Positions 1-7,987 are shown, counted from the first letter of the stretch. The stretch is DNA of 64,000 nt from Ancylobacter sp. IITR112 (GCF_041415945.1 NZ_JBGCUS010000002.1:106539-170538), one strand, 5' to 3'. Numbers and translations are program-made. The notes: generated by a model from the letters alone, not told the origin.

Positions 1-356
1 TGATGAAATGAGTGAAGCCTGCAAGCGGCGGGATTGTCTCGGCCAGTGGACGCCCATCGTGTCGCCCACGCCGGCCGACATCGCCGCTTCCAAGGGGTGC
101 CCGGAACCGATCAGGGCGCCGCGATGACGCCAAGCTCACGGGAGCCAATCGCCCTCGTGGCCGGTGCCCGCAAGGCGATGATCGTAGTCTGAAGGCTGGG
201 AATGGAGCTGATAGTTCGTTGCTCACGTTCGACCCTTCCCATCATATTGGAGGACGGAACGCGTCGGCCGTCGATAGCCACTCGATCGGCTCTGCTCGCG
301 CGCGAGCGGACACGCTCAGTCGCCCTGCTCAGTCGCTCAATGCGACGGCGATGGCG
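1..356. other. Left edge, no clear gene
   Basis: From base 2 one frame is open through the window edge and stops with TGA at 125-127, so it could be the last ~41 codons of a gene that starts to the left (it includes MSEACKRRDC from base 8). I do not recognise it. Bases 128-356 show no reading frame with a ribosome-binding site or family resemblance; the longer frame that starts near base 12 is rich in Arg/Ser/Gly and looks like a GC-rich artefact. Confidence 0.3.
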
Positions 357-725
357 TCAACCGATGTGAATGGGCCTAGGAGGGTAAGGGTCGGGTGGGA
401 GGACCATGCCGTGGAGTAGCGGGCTGTGCACAGCAAAGGAGGCCGTCCGCTGGAGGGCCAGCGCCTGCGCCTCCTGAGGCAGCGCCGCCAGGACAGAAGG
501 GACGCAAAGCGCTGCGCAAGCCGCTCCCTTCATGCCATGATCACCGTCGTTGGCACAGCCCTGGCAGCCATCATCGGCGGAAACACCCACGGCAGCCGTC
601 ACCACCCTCTTGGCGGCCACGTCGCTCGCGTGAGCCATAGACAAGTTCATCCCCGCAGTTACGAGAACCGCGAGAAGCAATACGAGAACCCGTCGGAGCG
701 ACCAACACCTCATAGTAGGCAGCAT
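357..725 (-). CDS. Small secreted Cys-bearing protein, CopL/DUF2946-like
   Basis: 122 aa. Residues 1-33 look like a Sec signal peptide (basic MLPTMRCWSLRR, then a Leu/Val-rich core ending near AHA), so the protein should be periplasmic. The mature part carries CQGC and a second Cys pair in CAALC, a hydrophobic stretch, and a Pro-rich tail ending PPRPIHIG. This layout (export signal, His/Cys cluster, RPPI-type tail) recalls the CopL and DUF2946 small proteins found beside copper genes; that link is by pattern only. Two further proteins with the same layout lie at 1662-2048 and 3483-3914. The start at 725 is the first Met before the signal; no strong ribosome-binding site is visible. Metal binding is inferred. 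Confidence 0.55.
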   Translation of the reverse strand: MLPTMRCWSLRRVLVLLLAVLVTAGMNLSMAHASDVAAKRVVTAAVGVSADDGCQGCANDGDHGMKGAACAALCVPSVLAALPQEAQALALQRTASFAVHSPLLHGMVLPPDPYPPRPIHIG

Positions 726-848
726 TGCGCCGAACTGTGCCTAAAACAAGCCGAACCCGTGGCCTCCGCTCCGAACGTCGCGCAGGGCAAAGCGCGCTCG
801 GCCTATCATCCGGAGAACAAATATTTGATGAGGGCGGCTATGTTAATG

Positions 849-1211
849 TCAGCCGATCACCGCAGCGTTGTCTGCACATGAGAGAGCCGTGTCCTCTAGA
901 TAGAAGGTGCCCGACTTCTTCGTCACAGCAAACGACCTCTCAAGACCGCTGTGCAGCGTGACGGTGATGAAACCGGAGCCTATCCGGTAGTGACCATCGT
1001 TTTTCCAGAGGCCATCATAGGTATATTGGCCCTTTGCGCCGAAGTAGAACTTGGCCCCAGCTTTTGTCGTGCAGGTCTTGCCCTGCACGGTTCGCGTGAT
1101 TTCGGCGATGCTGACCGCGCTCACTGGTGAGCGTGCAGCAGCTTGGCTAGCCGGGATAATGAAAGCAAGCGCGGCGATACCCGCGAAGGCGTCAAAGTGA
1201 GCGTGTTTCAT
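849..1211 (-). CDS. Small secreted protein of unknown function
   Basis: 120 aa with an N-terminal signal peptide (MKHAHFDAFAGIAALAF..., cleavage likely after AAA near residue 27). The mature ~95 residues contain two Cys (GKTC and LSC) that could form a disulphide, and an alternating polar/aromatic pattern (FYFGAKGQYTYDG, HYRIGSG) suggestive of a small beta-barrel. The start at 1211 is well supported: AAGGAGG lies about 6 bases upstream on the minus strand. I do not recognise the family. It is transcribed toward the Cys-bearing protein at 357-725 with a 123-bp gap, so the two may share a transcript. Expression and function are unknown. Confidence 0.6.
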   Translation of the reverse strand: MKHAHFDAFAGIAALAFIIPASQAAARSPVSAVSIAEITRTVQGKTCTTKAGAKFYFGAKGQYTYDGLWKNDGHYRIGSGFITVTLHSGLERSFAVTKKSGTFYLEDTALSCADNAAVIG

Positions 1212-1661
1212 CGTTTCCTCCTTGGTGGGTATTGCCCGCCATTCTATGTTTCAAGGCATATTCTATCATTTCGTCTTCGCCGGCTTTCCAACATACGTGC
1301 CCTTGCCGCGCTGCAAGACTGGAAAGCAAATAAAAGACAGCCGATTGCCTCCTCTCCGTTTGCGAATTCGGCAGTATCAAGGTTACCACAAAGACGTGGG
1401 GTTCGCCTTATCAACTCGCAATGGACGCGGGGCACTGTCGAGCGTCTCGTTAAGCGACGCTGTGCTGCAACTCGCCAGCACGTTGATATTCGACCTTGCC
1501 GGGCATCGTATTGCGCCGAGGTACGAGAGCGATGGGATCGTGATATGGCCGCATTGCCCGGGCACTGAGGTTGCGGCGACTACGAGGCAGATCAACACCT
1601 CCATCATGTCGCAATTCGGACGATACTGTCCCTTGGCGATTCGGTTAAAATCCGCAGGGTC
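1212..1661. other. Intergenic stretch without a convincing gene
   Basis: About 450 bases between the divergent genes at 849-1211 and 1662-2048. Several short frames overlap here on both strands, but none has a good ribosome-binding site, a recognisable motif or typical composition. The minus-strand frame from about 1605 begins with a hydrophobic run and is the least unlikely candidate, but I do not call it. The region should hold two divergent promoters. Confidence 0.5.
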
Positions 1662-2048
1662 ATGATGCGTTCGGGCAGGCATAAACCAATGATGGCTCGC
1701 GCGATCCGCGCCCTATTTGTTCTCATGCTTGTGATGACGGGTGCGGCACCACATGGCCGCAACGCATTCGAAACTGCAGCGCCAGGAAATGGGCAGACCG
1801 CGTCTCTGGCTTCCGATCTCGGGGTGACGGCCTGTGTCGATGGTTCCACCCGCGACTGCGGTTCATCAACCGATCATGAACGAGTGCCATCCGATTGCTC
1901 TCTTGCGACTTGCTTCCTGATCCTGCCCCGCCTCTCCGCCGGCACCGCAACAACCGATAGTAGCGTTCGGCTTATGTCTCGCCTTCGGGATGCTGTCGCT
2001 GACGGACGTATTCGCGAACGCCTGGAGCGACCACCCCGTACCGCCTGA
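1662..2048 (+). CDS. Small secreted Cys-bearing protein, CopL/DUF2946-like
   Basis: 128 aa from the ATG at 1662; an in-frame ATG at 1689 is an alternative start directly before the signal peptide (MARAIRALFVLMLVMTGAAPHG). The predicted mature protein has two Cys in TACVDGSTRDC, then SDCSLATC, a hydrophobic segment and a C-terminal ERPPRTA. The order of elements matches the neighbours at 357-725 and 3483-3914, so the three are probably distant paralogues. In CopL/DUF2946-type proteins such His/Cys clusters are thought to bind metal in the periplasm; here that is inference. The gene lies upstream of, and in the same direction as, the Crp/Fnr-family regulator at 2237. Confidence 0.5.
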   Translation: MMRSGRHKPMMARAIRALFVLMLVMTGAAPHGRNAFETAAPGNGQTASLASDLGVTACVDGSTRDCGSSTDHERVPSDCSLATCFLILPRLSAGTATTDSSVRLMSRLRDAVADGRIRERLERPPRTA

Positions 2049-2236
2049 TTCATCGAGGATGGACGGCACGCTCACGCTATCCGGCGTGAGGATTTGCCTG
2101 TCGTCCGCTTCTTCTGACGGCCTGTCTGCGTCGGCCGCGCCGTCTCAATCCGCTTATAAATTGGCAAACTTTGGCTGCTGCGCGCGCCAGGTCGGCACGA
2201 CCGGCTGTGGCGCGACACCAGCGACATGGCGTGAAC

Positions 2237-2923
2237 ATGGACTATCATTCTCCGATTTCCCTTCGCACCAACGGACACGAGCAAAGCTCACTGCTCGATC
2301 TCCTCGAGGGTCGCGCCGCGGACCTTCTGGCAAGGCGTCTAAGAATACCGAAAGCTAAAGACCTGGAGGTTTCCGCCGCCGCAATGCCGCCTGTCCTGAT
2401 CCTCATCACAGGTCGCCTGACGGTTTATGCGTCGACACACAAGGGGGTCGACGTATTCATGACCGATCTTGAGCCTGGCGAGATCGTCGGCGAGGCCCCC
2501 GCATTCGGGAACGACGAGTTCCCGCTGCTTGTCCGAGCGTCCGAGGAATCGCAGGCTTGGGCGATTGATCAACGACGTTTTGTACGCGCTCTGACGACGC
2601 ATACGGATTTCTCAATGGCAGTGATGCACGCGATGTGCCGGCGCGTGTGCCGCCTACATCAGCGGCTGGTCGACCAGGTGAGTCTACCAATGCGGGATCG
2701 CTTGAAGGCTGAGTTGCTGCGCATGGCTGTGACCGAGCCAGACGGCGCGTTGGTCATCACCTGGATGCCGACTCACGAGGAATTGGCGCTCCGAATCGCC
2801 ACGCAGCGTGAGGCAGTGACGAAGGAACTGGCGAAACTCGCGCGGACCGGGGTTTTGGTGCGAAATGGGCGAAGCATCCGCATTCCGAGCTTGCCGCGCT
2901 TTGTCGCCCATATGGTAGATTAA
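2237..2923 (+). CDS. Crp/Fnr-family transcription regulator
   Basis: Cytoplasmic DNA-binding regulator, 228 aa from the ATG at 2237 (MDYHSPISLR). The frame is open further upstream to 2171, but that extension is Arg/Ala-rich and not family-like. Residues ~15-115 form the cyclic-nucleotide-binding-like barrel (ILITGRLTVYAS, DLEPGEIVGEAPAFG), followed by the dimer helix and a C-terminal winged helix (THEELALRIATQREAVTKELAKL). The recognition helix reads E-A-V-T-K where FNR has E-x-x-S-R, a conservative change, so recognition of TTGAT half-sites is possible. There is no N-terminal Cys cluster, so it is not an Fe-S oxygen sensor like FNR; the ligand is unknown. A hairpin follows the stop. It is a candidate reader of the TTGAT-N4-GTTAA sites in this window. 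Confidence 0.85.
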   Translation: MDYHSPISLRTNGHEQSSLLDLLEGRAADLLARRLRIPKAKDLEVSAAAMPPVLILITGRLTVYASTHKGVDVFMTDLEPGEIVGEAPAFGNDEFPLLVRASEESQAWAIDQRRFVRALTTHTDFSMAVMHAMCRRVCRLHQRLVDQVSLPMRDRLKAELLRMAVTEPDGALVITWMPTHEELALRIATQREAVTKELAKLARTGVLVRNGRSIRIPSLPRFVAHMVD

Positions 2924-2929
2924 ATTGGA

Positions 2930-2954
2930 ACCGCGCCCGCCAAACGGGCGCGGT
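2930..2954 (+). terminator. Hairpin terminator after the Crp/Fnr-type gene
   Basis: A perfect 10-bp stem, ACCGCGCCCG (2930-2939) pairing with CGGGCGCGGT (2945-2954), with loop CCAAA. It starts 6 bases after the stop codon. The following bases (CTTGGTCTC) are only moderately T-rich, so termination may be incomplete. Confidence 0.6.
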
Positions 2955-2997
2955 CTTGGTCTCTGGCGACATGTGGATGTCGTCGATCCGATTGAAA

Positions 2998-3216
2998 TTA
3001 CGGCTTCGAAGAATCGGGAGCCGATGTGCCATCCTGAACGGAAGGGGTTATTGTGGATGGCGTCGGCCCTGTCGGAAAGGAACCTCGCTGCACGTCACGG
3101 AATTCGTGCTGGTCTCGCGATTGGGAACTTAGATTAGGTGGATAATAATCTGCCAAAATCGGGCCAGACATCGTGCCGAATAATACGATAGCCGTAATTA
3201 TAGTCTTTAAGTGCAT
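2998..3216 (-). CDS. Small secreted protein of unknown function
   Basis: 72 aa from the ATG at 3216, which follows GGAGAAG at a good distance; an upstream Met at 3240 lacks a ribosome-binding site. MHLKTIITAIVLFGTMSGPILA is a typical signal peptide. The mature ~50 residues (DYYPPNLSSQSRDQHEF...) are polar and Ser/Thr/Pro-rich with no Cys, and look disordered. No family is recognised. It converges with the Crp/Fnr-type gene upstream and may share the 2930-2954 hairpin as a bidirectional terminator. Confidence 0.55.
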   Translation of the reverse strand: MHLKTIITAIVLFGTMSGPILADYYPPNLSSQSRDQHEFRDVQRGSFPTGPTPSTITPSVQDGTSAPDSSKP

Positions 3217-3277
3217 GTTTCTTCTCCGTATGAGCTCCAATCGAGCCGATCTAACATTTATAAAAAATGAGAAAGCG

Positions 3278-3299
3278 CGAGGTGGAAAACTCCACCTCG
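3278..3299 (-). promoter_or_regulatory. Perfect inverted repeat with T-tract on the minus strand
   Basis: CGAGGTGGA (3278-3286) and TCCACCTCG (3291-3299) are perfect complements around the loop AAAC. Read on the minus strand, the hairpin is followed by a T-rich stretch (TTTCTCATTTTTTAT), the form of an intrinsic terminator. It lies just upstream of the small secreted gene at 2998-3216, so it could stop a transcript before that gene (attenuation) or simply be an operator. No gene was found that would need terminating here. Confidence 0.4.
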
Positions 3300-3482
3300 G
3301 AAATGACTAGCTTGTGATTAGTATGTGAATGAACGGACGCGATGTGCGGCCCACAGACCGCAATGGTACGCGTACCAAATCCCTATCACGCCGTTGCATT
3401 CTAGCGGCACGTTCGCGCGTTCGTTCTTTATGCCTTCCACGTGCCTTGACATCCCTGCCGAGTCACCTATCCCTGGGTCGCT

Positions 3483-3914
3483 ATGCTTCGACGGTTGCGC
3501 CATATCATTATACTACTGACCGCGCTCACCTTCTCGGTGTCGAGCGTAGGCTGGAGTGTGGCCAGCGTCGTGCTCGGTGGGATGTCAGGAAATGGGCATC
3601 ATTCCACAGTCGGATTAGCGGCAACGGAGCCAGGCGATCAGAAAGCCGTCGGCACCGCGCATCAGCATTCATCGAGCGCACATCACGCAACATGCGAGGC
3701 ATCCGGCGGGATTGAATGCAAGTCCGAGCCGCAGGAGAGCGGAGCAACGAACTCCTGCTGCGCAGCAGCCTGCCATACCGCAATGCTGGCTAGCCATTAC
3801 GTTGCGACTGTTGTCGCCTTAGCGCGTGCCATCGAGCACCCGCCTCTGGAAGTCGGCGTAAAGGAAGCCTCAGTCGTGCGCTTTAAGCGCCCGCCGAGAT
3901 CTGCTGACGCCTAA
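3483..3914 (+). CDS. Small secreted His/Cys-rich protein, CopL/DUF2946-like
   Basis: 143 aa. The N-terminus (MLRRLRHIIILLTALTFSVSSVGWSVA) is a signal peptide. The mature part has many His (HQHSSSAHHA), then CEASGGIEC, TNSCCAAAC with a following His, a hydrophobic stretch and the tail FKRPPRSADA. It is the most His/Cys-rich of the three similar proteins in this region. The family resemblance is to the small exported DUF2946/CopL-type proteins that accompany copper genes, and the copper operon begins 180 bp downstream in the same direction. A role in periplasmic copper binding or sensing is therefore likely but inferred. The start has no strong ribosome-binding site. Confidence 0.6.
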   Translation: MLRRLRHIIILLTALTFSVSSVGWSVASVVLGGMSGNGHHSTVGLAATEPGDQKAVGTAHQHSSSAHHATCEASGGIECKSEPQESGATNSCCAAACHTAMLASHYVATVVALARAIEHPPLEVGVKEASVVRFKRPPRSADA

Positions 3915-4091
3915 TCGTCGGCTAACTCCCTTCGCGATCTGCGGCCGCCAACGGATTAAATCCGTCGCCGTTCCGCTCCCGGGAATCTGCCGACACCTTC
4001 GCCGCTGCGCTTCCCGCAGCCGCTGAAGGTCGCCGATTGACGCCGCGCGGCTCCGCCGCTCCGGCTGGCTTGGCCAATTCCGAGGATTTTC
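3915..4091 (+). promoter_or_regulatory. Upstream region of the periplasmic copper operon
   Basis: No gene. It contains a short palindrome, ACGGATT-A-AATCCGT, at 3951-3965. No CueR-type CTTCC-N7-GGAAG dyad and no TTGAT-N4-GTTAA site is present, so how the downstream copper operon is induced is not visible from the sequence. Confidence 0.35.
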
Positions 4092-4310
4092 ATGAAGTCT
4101 GTTTTGCTGATGGCCGCCGCCGTCATCCTGTCCGCGTGTTCCGGACCGCCCGCCATTGAGTCGGCCGCCAATCCGTCCGACGCGGGCTCGCCGGTGCCCA
4201 CCCTTCGCTATGTCCCGGTTACCGCAGGGACTGTCGATTACCGACCTGTCGACCCGAAACCATGGACCGAGCGCAACGAGCGTGTCGCCCCCAAAACGGG
4301 AGGCGAATGA
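4092..4310 (+). CDS. Small lipoprotein at the head of the copper operon
   Basis: 72 aa. MKSVLLMAAAVILSAC is a lipoprotein signal peptide with an LSAC lipobox (lipidated Cys at residue 16), so the protein is anchored in the inner or outer membrane. The remaining ~56 residues are Pro-rich and polar (GPPAIESAANPSDAGS, RYVPVTAGTVDYRPVDPKPW) without a known domain. Its stop overlaps the ATG of the TolC-like gene (ATGATGG around 4307), implying coupled translation. Similar small lipoproteins accompany outer-membrane efflux factors; a structural or assembly role is a guess. Confidence 0.65.
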   Translation: MKSVLLMAAAVILSACSGPPAIESAANPSDAGSPVPTLRYVPVTAGTVDYRPVDPKPWTERNERVAPKTGGE

Positions 4311-5776
4311 TGGCGCTTCAGATCGATACCCCGCTGAAGGGATTTCCCACATGGCCCTGGAAGCGGTTCGTCGCGATTGCTGCCCTCGCTGCGGCGCTGG
4401 GCGGCTGCGCGACGTTCACGCCAGATGGCGGCATGGGCCCAGTCTCAAGCCACGTAGGTACTGCGATCGGCATGGAGACGGTAAAGATCGCCTCTCCGGC
4501 CGATTCCGCGGTAGTTGAAGGCCGCGTTAAGGCACTCTTGACCCGCCCCTTGACAGCCGACGGCGCCGTACAGCTCGCGCTCATCAATAACCGAGGTCTT
4601 CAGGCGGAATACAACGCCCTCGGGATTTCCGAGGCAGCCTTTGTCGAGGCCAGCTTGCCGCCAAACCCAGTCATCGGCGTCGAGCGCCTGGCGACTGGCG
4701 GCGAACTCGAGATCGAGCGACGCGTCATTGCCAATATCCTGGCGCTCCTCACGCTTCCGGCACGCAGCGAGATCGCGAAGACACAGTTCGAAGTCGCTCG
4801 GCAGAAGGCGATCGAAGCCACATTCCGCACCGCTGCGGACACACGGCGCGCCTATTATCGCGCAGTCGCGGCGCGGCAGACCGTTTCATTCCTCGAGCAG
4901 GCGAGGATTTCGGCGGATGCCGCTGCCGACCTCACGCGCAAGCTTGGCGAGACCGGCGCAGCCAAGAAGCTCGATCAGGCGCGGGCCGGAGCCTTCTACG
5001 CCGAAGTGTCCAATGAGCTCGCCCAAGCGCGTATGAATGCGGGCACCGACCGCGAAGCGCTGACCCGGATGCTCGGCCTGTGGGGTGCCGATATCGAGTA
5101 CAAGCTGCCCGGACAACTCCCGAGCATGCCTCGTATCCAGACGGCGCAACAGGTTGAGGTCGATGCCGTTCGAAAGCGGGTGGATCTGATCGCGGCGAGA
5201 CTGGAGCTCGATGCTATGGCGAAGACCCTCGGTCTTACCGAGGCGACCCGTTTTGTGTCGATGCTCGATGGTGGCTGGCGCGGCAACTATCAACGGGTGA
5301 GCGAAGACGGAGTGCGTGAAAGCGCTTCGCCAAGCGGCTTCGAGCTCGAAATCCAGATCCCGATCTTTGACGGCGGCGAAGTCAATGTTCGCCGTTCGCG
5401 CGAGACCTACATGGAGGCCGTCAACCGCCTCATGGAAAAGGCGATCAATGTTCGCTCCGAAGCCCGAGCGGCCTATCTGACCTATCGCGGCAGCTATGAC
5501 ATAGCTCGCCAGTATCAGAACAGCATCCTGCCTCTGCGACGGACGATCAATGAGCAGGCGCTGCTCGAATACAACGGCATGTTGATCGATGTCTTCGAAC
5601 TTCTGACGACAGCGCAAGAGAGCATCAACAGCAATGTCGCGGCGATTGCCGCCAAGCGCGACTTTTTCATCGCAACCGTCGACTTTCAGACCGCGATTAT
5701 TGGTGGAGGCGGCTCGTCCGGCTCCGCCGGCGAGGCCCCTGTTGTCGCTTCGGCCGCCGAAGGCGGCGGGCACTGA
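4307..5776 (+). CDS. TolC-family outer-membrane efflux lipoprotein (CusC-like)
   Basis: Outer-membrane channel of the OEP/TolC family, 489 aa. The start at 4307 (MMALQIDTP) sits behind GGGAGG and overlaps the previous stop. A lipobox LGGC places the lipidated Cys at residue 34. The rest shows the two-repeat OEP pattern: long amphipathic helices with Ala/Gln/Arg spacing (TRRAYYRAVAARQTVSFLEQA, and later RSEARAAYLTYRGSYDIARQY) and the conserved PIFDGGEV near the second repeat. A CusA-type RND pump and a CusB-type fusion protein are absent next to it, which is unusual for a Cus system; the channel may work with another exporter, or with the oxidase operon in copper tolerance. The first codons of the downstream oxidase follow after 19 bp. 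Confidence 0.85.
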   Translation: MMALQIDTPLKGFPTWPWKRFVAIAALAAALGGCATFTPDGGMGPVSSHVGTAIGMETVKIASPADSAVVEGRVKALLTRPLTADGAVQLALINNRGLQAEYNALGISEAAFVEASLPPNPVIGVERLATGGELEIERRVIANILALLTLPARSEIAKTQFEVARQKAIEATFRTAADTRRAYYRAVAARQTVSFLEQARISADAAADLTRKLGETGAAKKLDQARAGAFYAEVSNELAQARMNAGTDREALTRMLGLWGADIEYKLPGQLPSMPRIQTAQQVEVDAVRKRVDLIAARLELDAMAKTLGLTEATRFVSMLDGGWRGNYQRVSEDGVRESASPSGFELEIQIPIFDGGEVNVRRSRETYMEAVNRLMEKAINVRSEARAAYLTYRGSYDIARQYQNSILPLRRTINEQALLEYNGMLIDVFELLTTAQESINSNVAAIAAKRDFFIATVDFQTAIIGGGGSSGSAGEAPVVASAAEGGGH

Positions 5777-5795
5777 TCCGAGAAAGGTGAACATC

Positions 5796-7193
5796 ATGAC
5801 GGTCTCCCGTCGGAATTTCCTCGGTGCCTCCGGTGTGGCGGCGCTGATCAGCGCGAGCGCGGTCTCGGGCCGCGTCCAGGCGGCATCGATCCCCGAGGCT
5901 GCAACCATGAAAGAAGCGACCATGCAACCGCCCCTCGTCCCGACGAGTGGCCCGGATTACCAGCCGGTCGTTACCCTCAATGGCTGGACGCTGCCATGGC
6001 GGATGAACGGTGACTGGAAGGAGTTTCATCTCGTCGCCGAGCCGGTGGTACGCGAGTTTGCCCCCGGGATGGTCGGCCATCTCTGGGGATACAACGGTCA
6101 ATCGCCGGGACCAACCATCGAGGCCGTCGAGGGCGACAAGGTCCGGATTTTTGTCACCAACAAGTTGCCAGAGCACACCACCATCCATTGGCACGGTCAG
6201 TTGTTGCCATGCGGTATGGACGGTGTGGGCGGGCTTACCCAGCCGCACATCAAGCCGGGCAAAACCTTCGTCTACGAGTTCCAGCTGCAGAAGAGCGGCA
6301 CCTTCATGTATCACCCGCACGCCGATGAAATGGTCCAGATGGCCATGGGCATGATGGGCTTCTTCGTGGTGCATCCGAAGGATCCGGCCTTCCGCCGGGT
6401 CGACCGCGACTTCGTCTTCCTGATGGCCGCCTATGACATCGATCCCGGCTCCTATTTGCCGAAGGTCGCGGAGATGACCGACTTCAACATGTGGACCTGG
6501 AACAGCCGGGTCTTCCCGGGCATCGATCACATCGTTGCCGGCAAGGGGGACAAAGTTCGCATCCGCTTCGGCAACCTGACGATGACCAACCACCCCATCC
6601 ATATGCATGGCTACGACTTCAAGGTGTCGTGCACCGATGGCGGCTGGGTGCCGGAGGGGGCGGCGTGGCCCGAAGTTACGATCGACTGCGCTGTCGGCCA
6701 GATGCGCGCTTTCGACTTCGTTGCAGACGCGCCTGGCGACTGGGCGATCCACTGCCACAAGTCGCACCATACCATGAACGCCATGGGCCACGATGTGCGC
6801 AACTTCATTGGCGTCGACAAGAAAGAGTTCGCCAAGAAGGTCCGCAAGCTCGTGCCCGACTATATGCCGATGGGCTCGGCCGGCATGGCGGACATGGGTG
6901 AGATGGAGATGCCGCTACCCGACAATACCCTACCGATGATGACGGGCTTCGCTCAGTTCGGCGCGGTCGAGATGGGCGGCATGTTCTCGGTCGTGAAGGT
7001 GCGCGAGGGCCTCGCCGCCAACGACTACAAGGATCCGGGCTGGTTCAAGCACCCGGAAGGAACGGTTGCCTTCGAGTGGAAGGGCGAGCCGAAAAAGGCC
7101 GAACGGGCACCGTCGCCGGCGTTCGACAAGACCAGAACTGCCGAGTTCAACGTGGTGAAACCCGGCGCCAAATCCCCTCACGACAATCATTGA
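5796..7193 (+). CDS. Tat-exported multicopper oxidase (copper oxidase)
   Basis: Periplasmic multicopper oxidase, 465 aa from ATG 5796, with AGAAAGG 9 bases upstream. The N-terminus VSRRNFLGASG is a twin-arginine signal. All four copper-ligand motifs are visible: HWHG at 131-134, HPH at 173-175, HPIHMHG at 266-272 and HCHKSHH at 319-325 followed by Met330, giving the type 1 and trinuclear sites. Family members oxidise Cu(I) to the less toxic Cu(II) with O2. A Met-rich segment (GMADMGEMEMPLPDNTLPMM) near residue 365-385 probably loads Cu(I). It sits second among the structural genes of a seven-gene copper operon, 13 bp before the cupredoxin gene. High confidence in family; substrate inferred from context. 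Confidence 0.93.
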   Translation: MTVSRRNFLGASGVAALISASAVSGRVQAASIPEAATMKEATMQPPLVPTSGPDYQPVVTLNGWTLPWRMNGDWKEFHLVAEPVVREFAPGMVGHLWGYNGQSPGPTIEAVEGDKVRIFVTNKLPEHTTIHWHGQLLPCGMDGVGGLTQPHIKPGKTFVYEFQLQKSGTFMYHPHADEMVQMAMGMMGFFVVHPKDPAFRRVDRDFVFLMAAYDIDPGSYLPKVAEMTDFNMWTWNSRVFPGIDHIVAGKGDKVRIRFGNLTMTNHPIHMHGYDFKVSCTDGGWVPEGAAWPEVTIDCAVGQMRAFDFVADAPGDWAIHCHKSHHTMNAMGHDVRNFIGVDKKEFAKKVRKLVPDYMPMGSAGMADMGEMEMPLPDNTLPMMTGFAQFGAVEMGGMFSVVKVREGLAANDYKDPGWFKHPEGTVAFEWKGEPKKAERAPSPAFDKTRTAEFNVVKPGAKSPHDNH

Positions 7194-7206
7194 AAAGGAA
7201 TCCTGT

Positions 7207-7677
7207 ATGCCGACAAGAATTTTGCTTACCGCTCTCGCGGCCCTGTCGCTGTCGACCGCCGCTCTGGCGGACGCCGGCCACTCTCATGGTGAAGAACGCG
7301 CCTATGGGGTACCCGGCGATCCGGCCAAGCCCGGACGCGTCATCCAGGTCACCATGCGCGAGACGGACGGAAAAATGGAATTCGTCCCGAGCCGTCTCGA
7401 AATCCGCAAAGGGGAGCAGGTCAAGTTCATGCTCCGCAACAATGGTGAGATGGACCACGAAGTTGTCCTCGCGACGCTGGAAGAGAACATGAAGCACGCG
7501 GTGGAGATGGCGAAGAACCCCGACATGGAGCACGACGATCCCAACGCCAAGCGCCTTGCGCCGAAGAAAACCGGAGAAATCGTATGGAGGTTCACCAAGG
7601 CTGGTGAGTTTGACTTTTCCTGCCTGATCCCAGGCCACCGGGAAGCCGGCATGTTCGGCAAAATCATCGTCAAGTGA
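7207..7677 (+). CDS. Periplasmic cupredoxin (plastocyanin/azurin-like)
   Basis: 156 aa with a signal peptide ending ALA (about residue 21). The mature protein begins His-rich (DAGHSHGEE). The cupredoxin fold ligands are present: His84 (MDHEV), Cys139, His144 and Met149 in CLIPGHREAGM, a type 1 copper centre with Met as the axial ligand. The segment between (EENMKHAVEMAKNPDMEHDDPN) is Met/His-rich and could bind extra Cu(I). Such proteins carry electrons or copper to or from multicopper oxidases, which fits its place directly behind the oxidase gene. An AAAAGGA ribosome-binding site precedes the ATG. Confidence 0.88.
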   Translation: MPTRILLTALAALSLSTAALADAGHSHGEERAYGVPGDPAKPGRVIQVTMRETDGKMEFVPSRLEIRKGEQVKFMLRNNGEMDHEVVLATLEENMKHAVEMAKNPDMEHDDPNAKRLAPKKTGEIVWRFTKAGEFDFSCLIPGHREAGMFGKIIVK

Positions 7678-7702
7678 CCGAGTTAAGCGAAGGAACAGAG
7701 TG

Positions 7703-7987
7703 ATGCGAAAATTCGTGATGGCCGCAGTAATCGCGGCATTTTCGACTGCCGCCTTGGCGCAAGCTGCACCTGTGGATGGGCAGATCACCAAAATCGACGA
7801 AGCACAGAGTAAGATCACGCTTAAGCACGGACCGATCAAAAACCTCGACATGGATGGGATGACGATGGTCTTTGCCGTCGCCGACCCGGCAATGCTCAAG
7901 GCAGTCAAGATCGGCGATAAGGTCAAGTTCGAGGCAGATCGGGTCAATGGCCGCCTCACGGTCACGAAGATCGAAAAGGTGAAGTGA
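7703..7987 (+). CDS. CusF-like periplasmic copper chaperone
   Basis: 94 aa. Signal peptide 1-20 (ends LAQA). The mature OB-fold segment has the CusF motif with His42 and DMDGMTMVF, so Met53 and Met55 match the two copper-binding Met of E. coli CusF; the copper-capping Trp of CusF is replaced by Met50 here, a substitution seen by alignment of NWPEMTM with DMDGMTM. CusF hands Cu(I)/Ag(I) to an efflux channel in the periplasm. It lies fifth in the copper operon, 25 bp after the cupredoxin. ATG 7703 is preferred to the GTG at 7700 because of AAGGAAC at 7690-7696. Confidence 0.88.
   Translation: MRKFVMAAVIAAFSTAALAQAAPVDGQITKIDEAQSKITLKHGPIKNLDMDGMTMVFAVADPAMLKAVKIGDKVKFEADRVNGRLTVTKIEKVK

Noticed and set aside
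12..419. A 135-codon frame at the left edge
   Set aside because: Arg/Ser/Gly-rich, no ribosome-binding site, no motif; likely a GC-driven chance frame.
4156..4518. An overlapping frame across the start of the TolC-like gene
   Set aside because: The lipoprotein and TolC-like frames explain the region with lipobox motifs and ATGA coupling.
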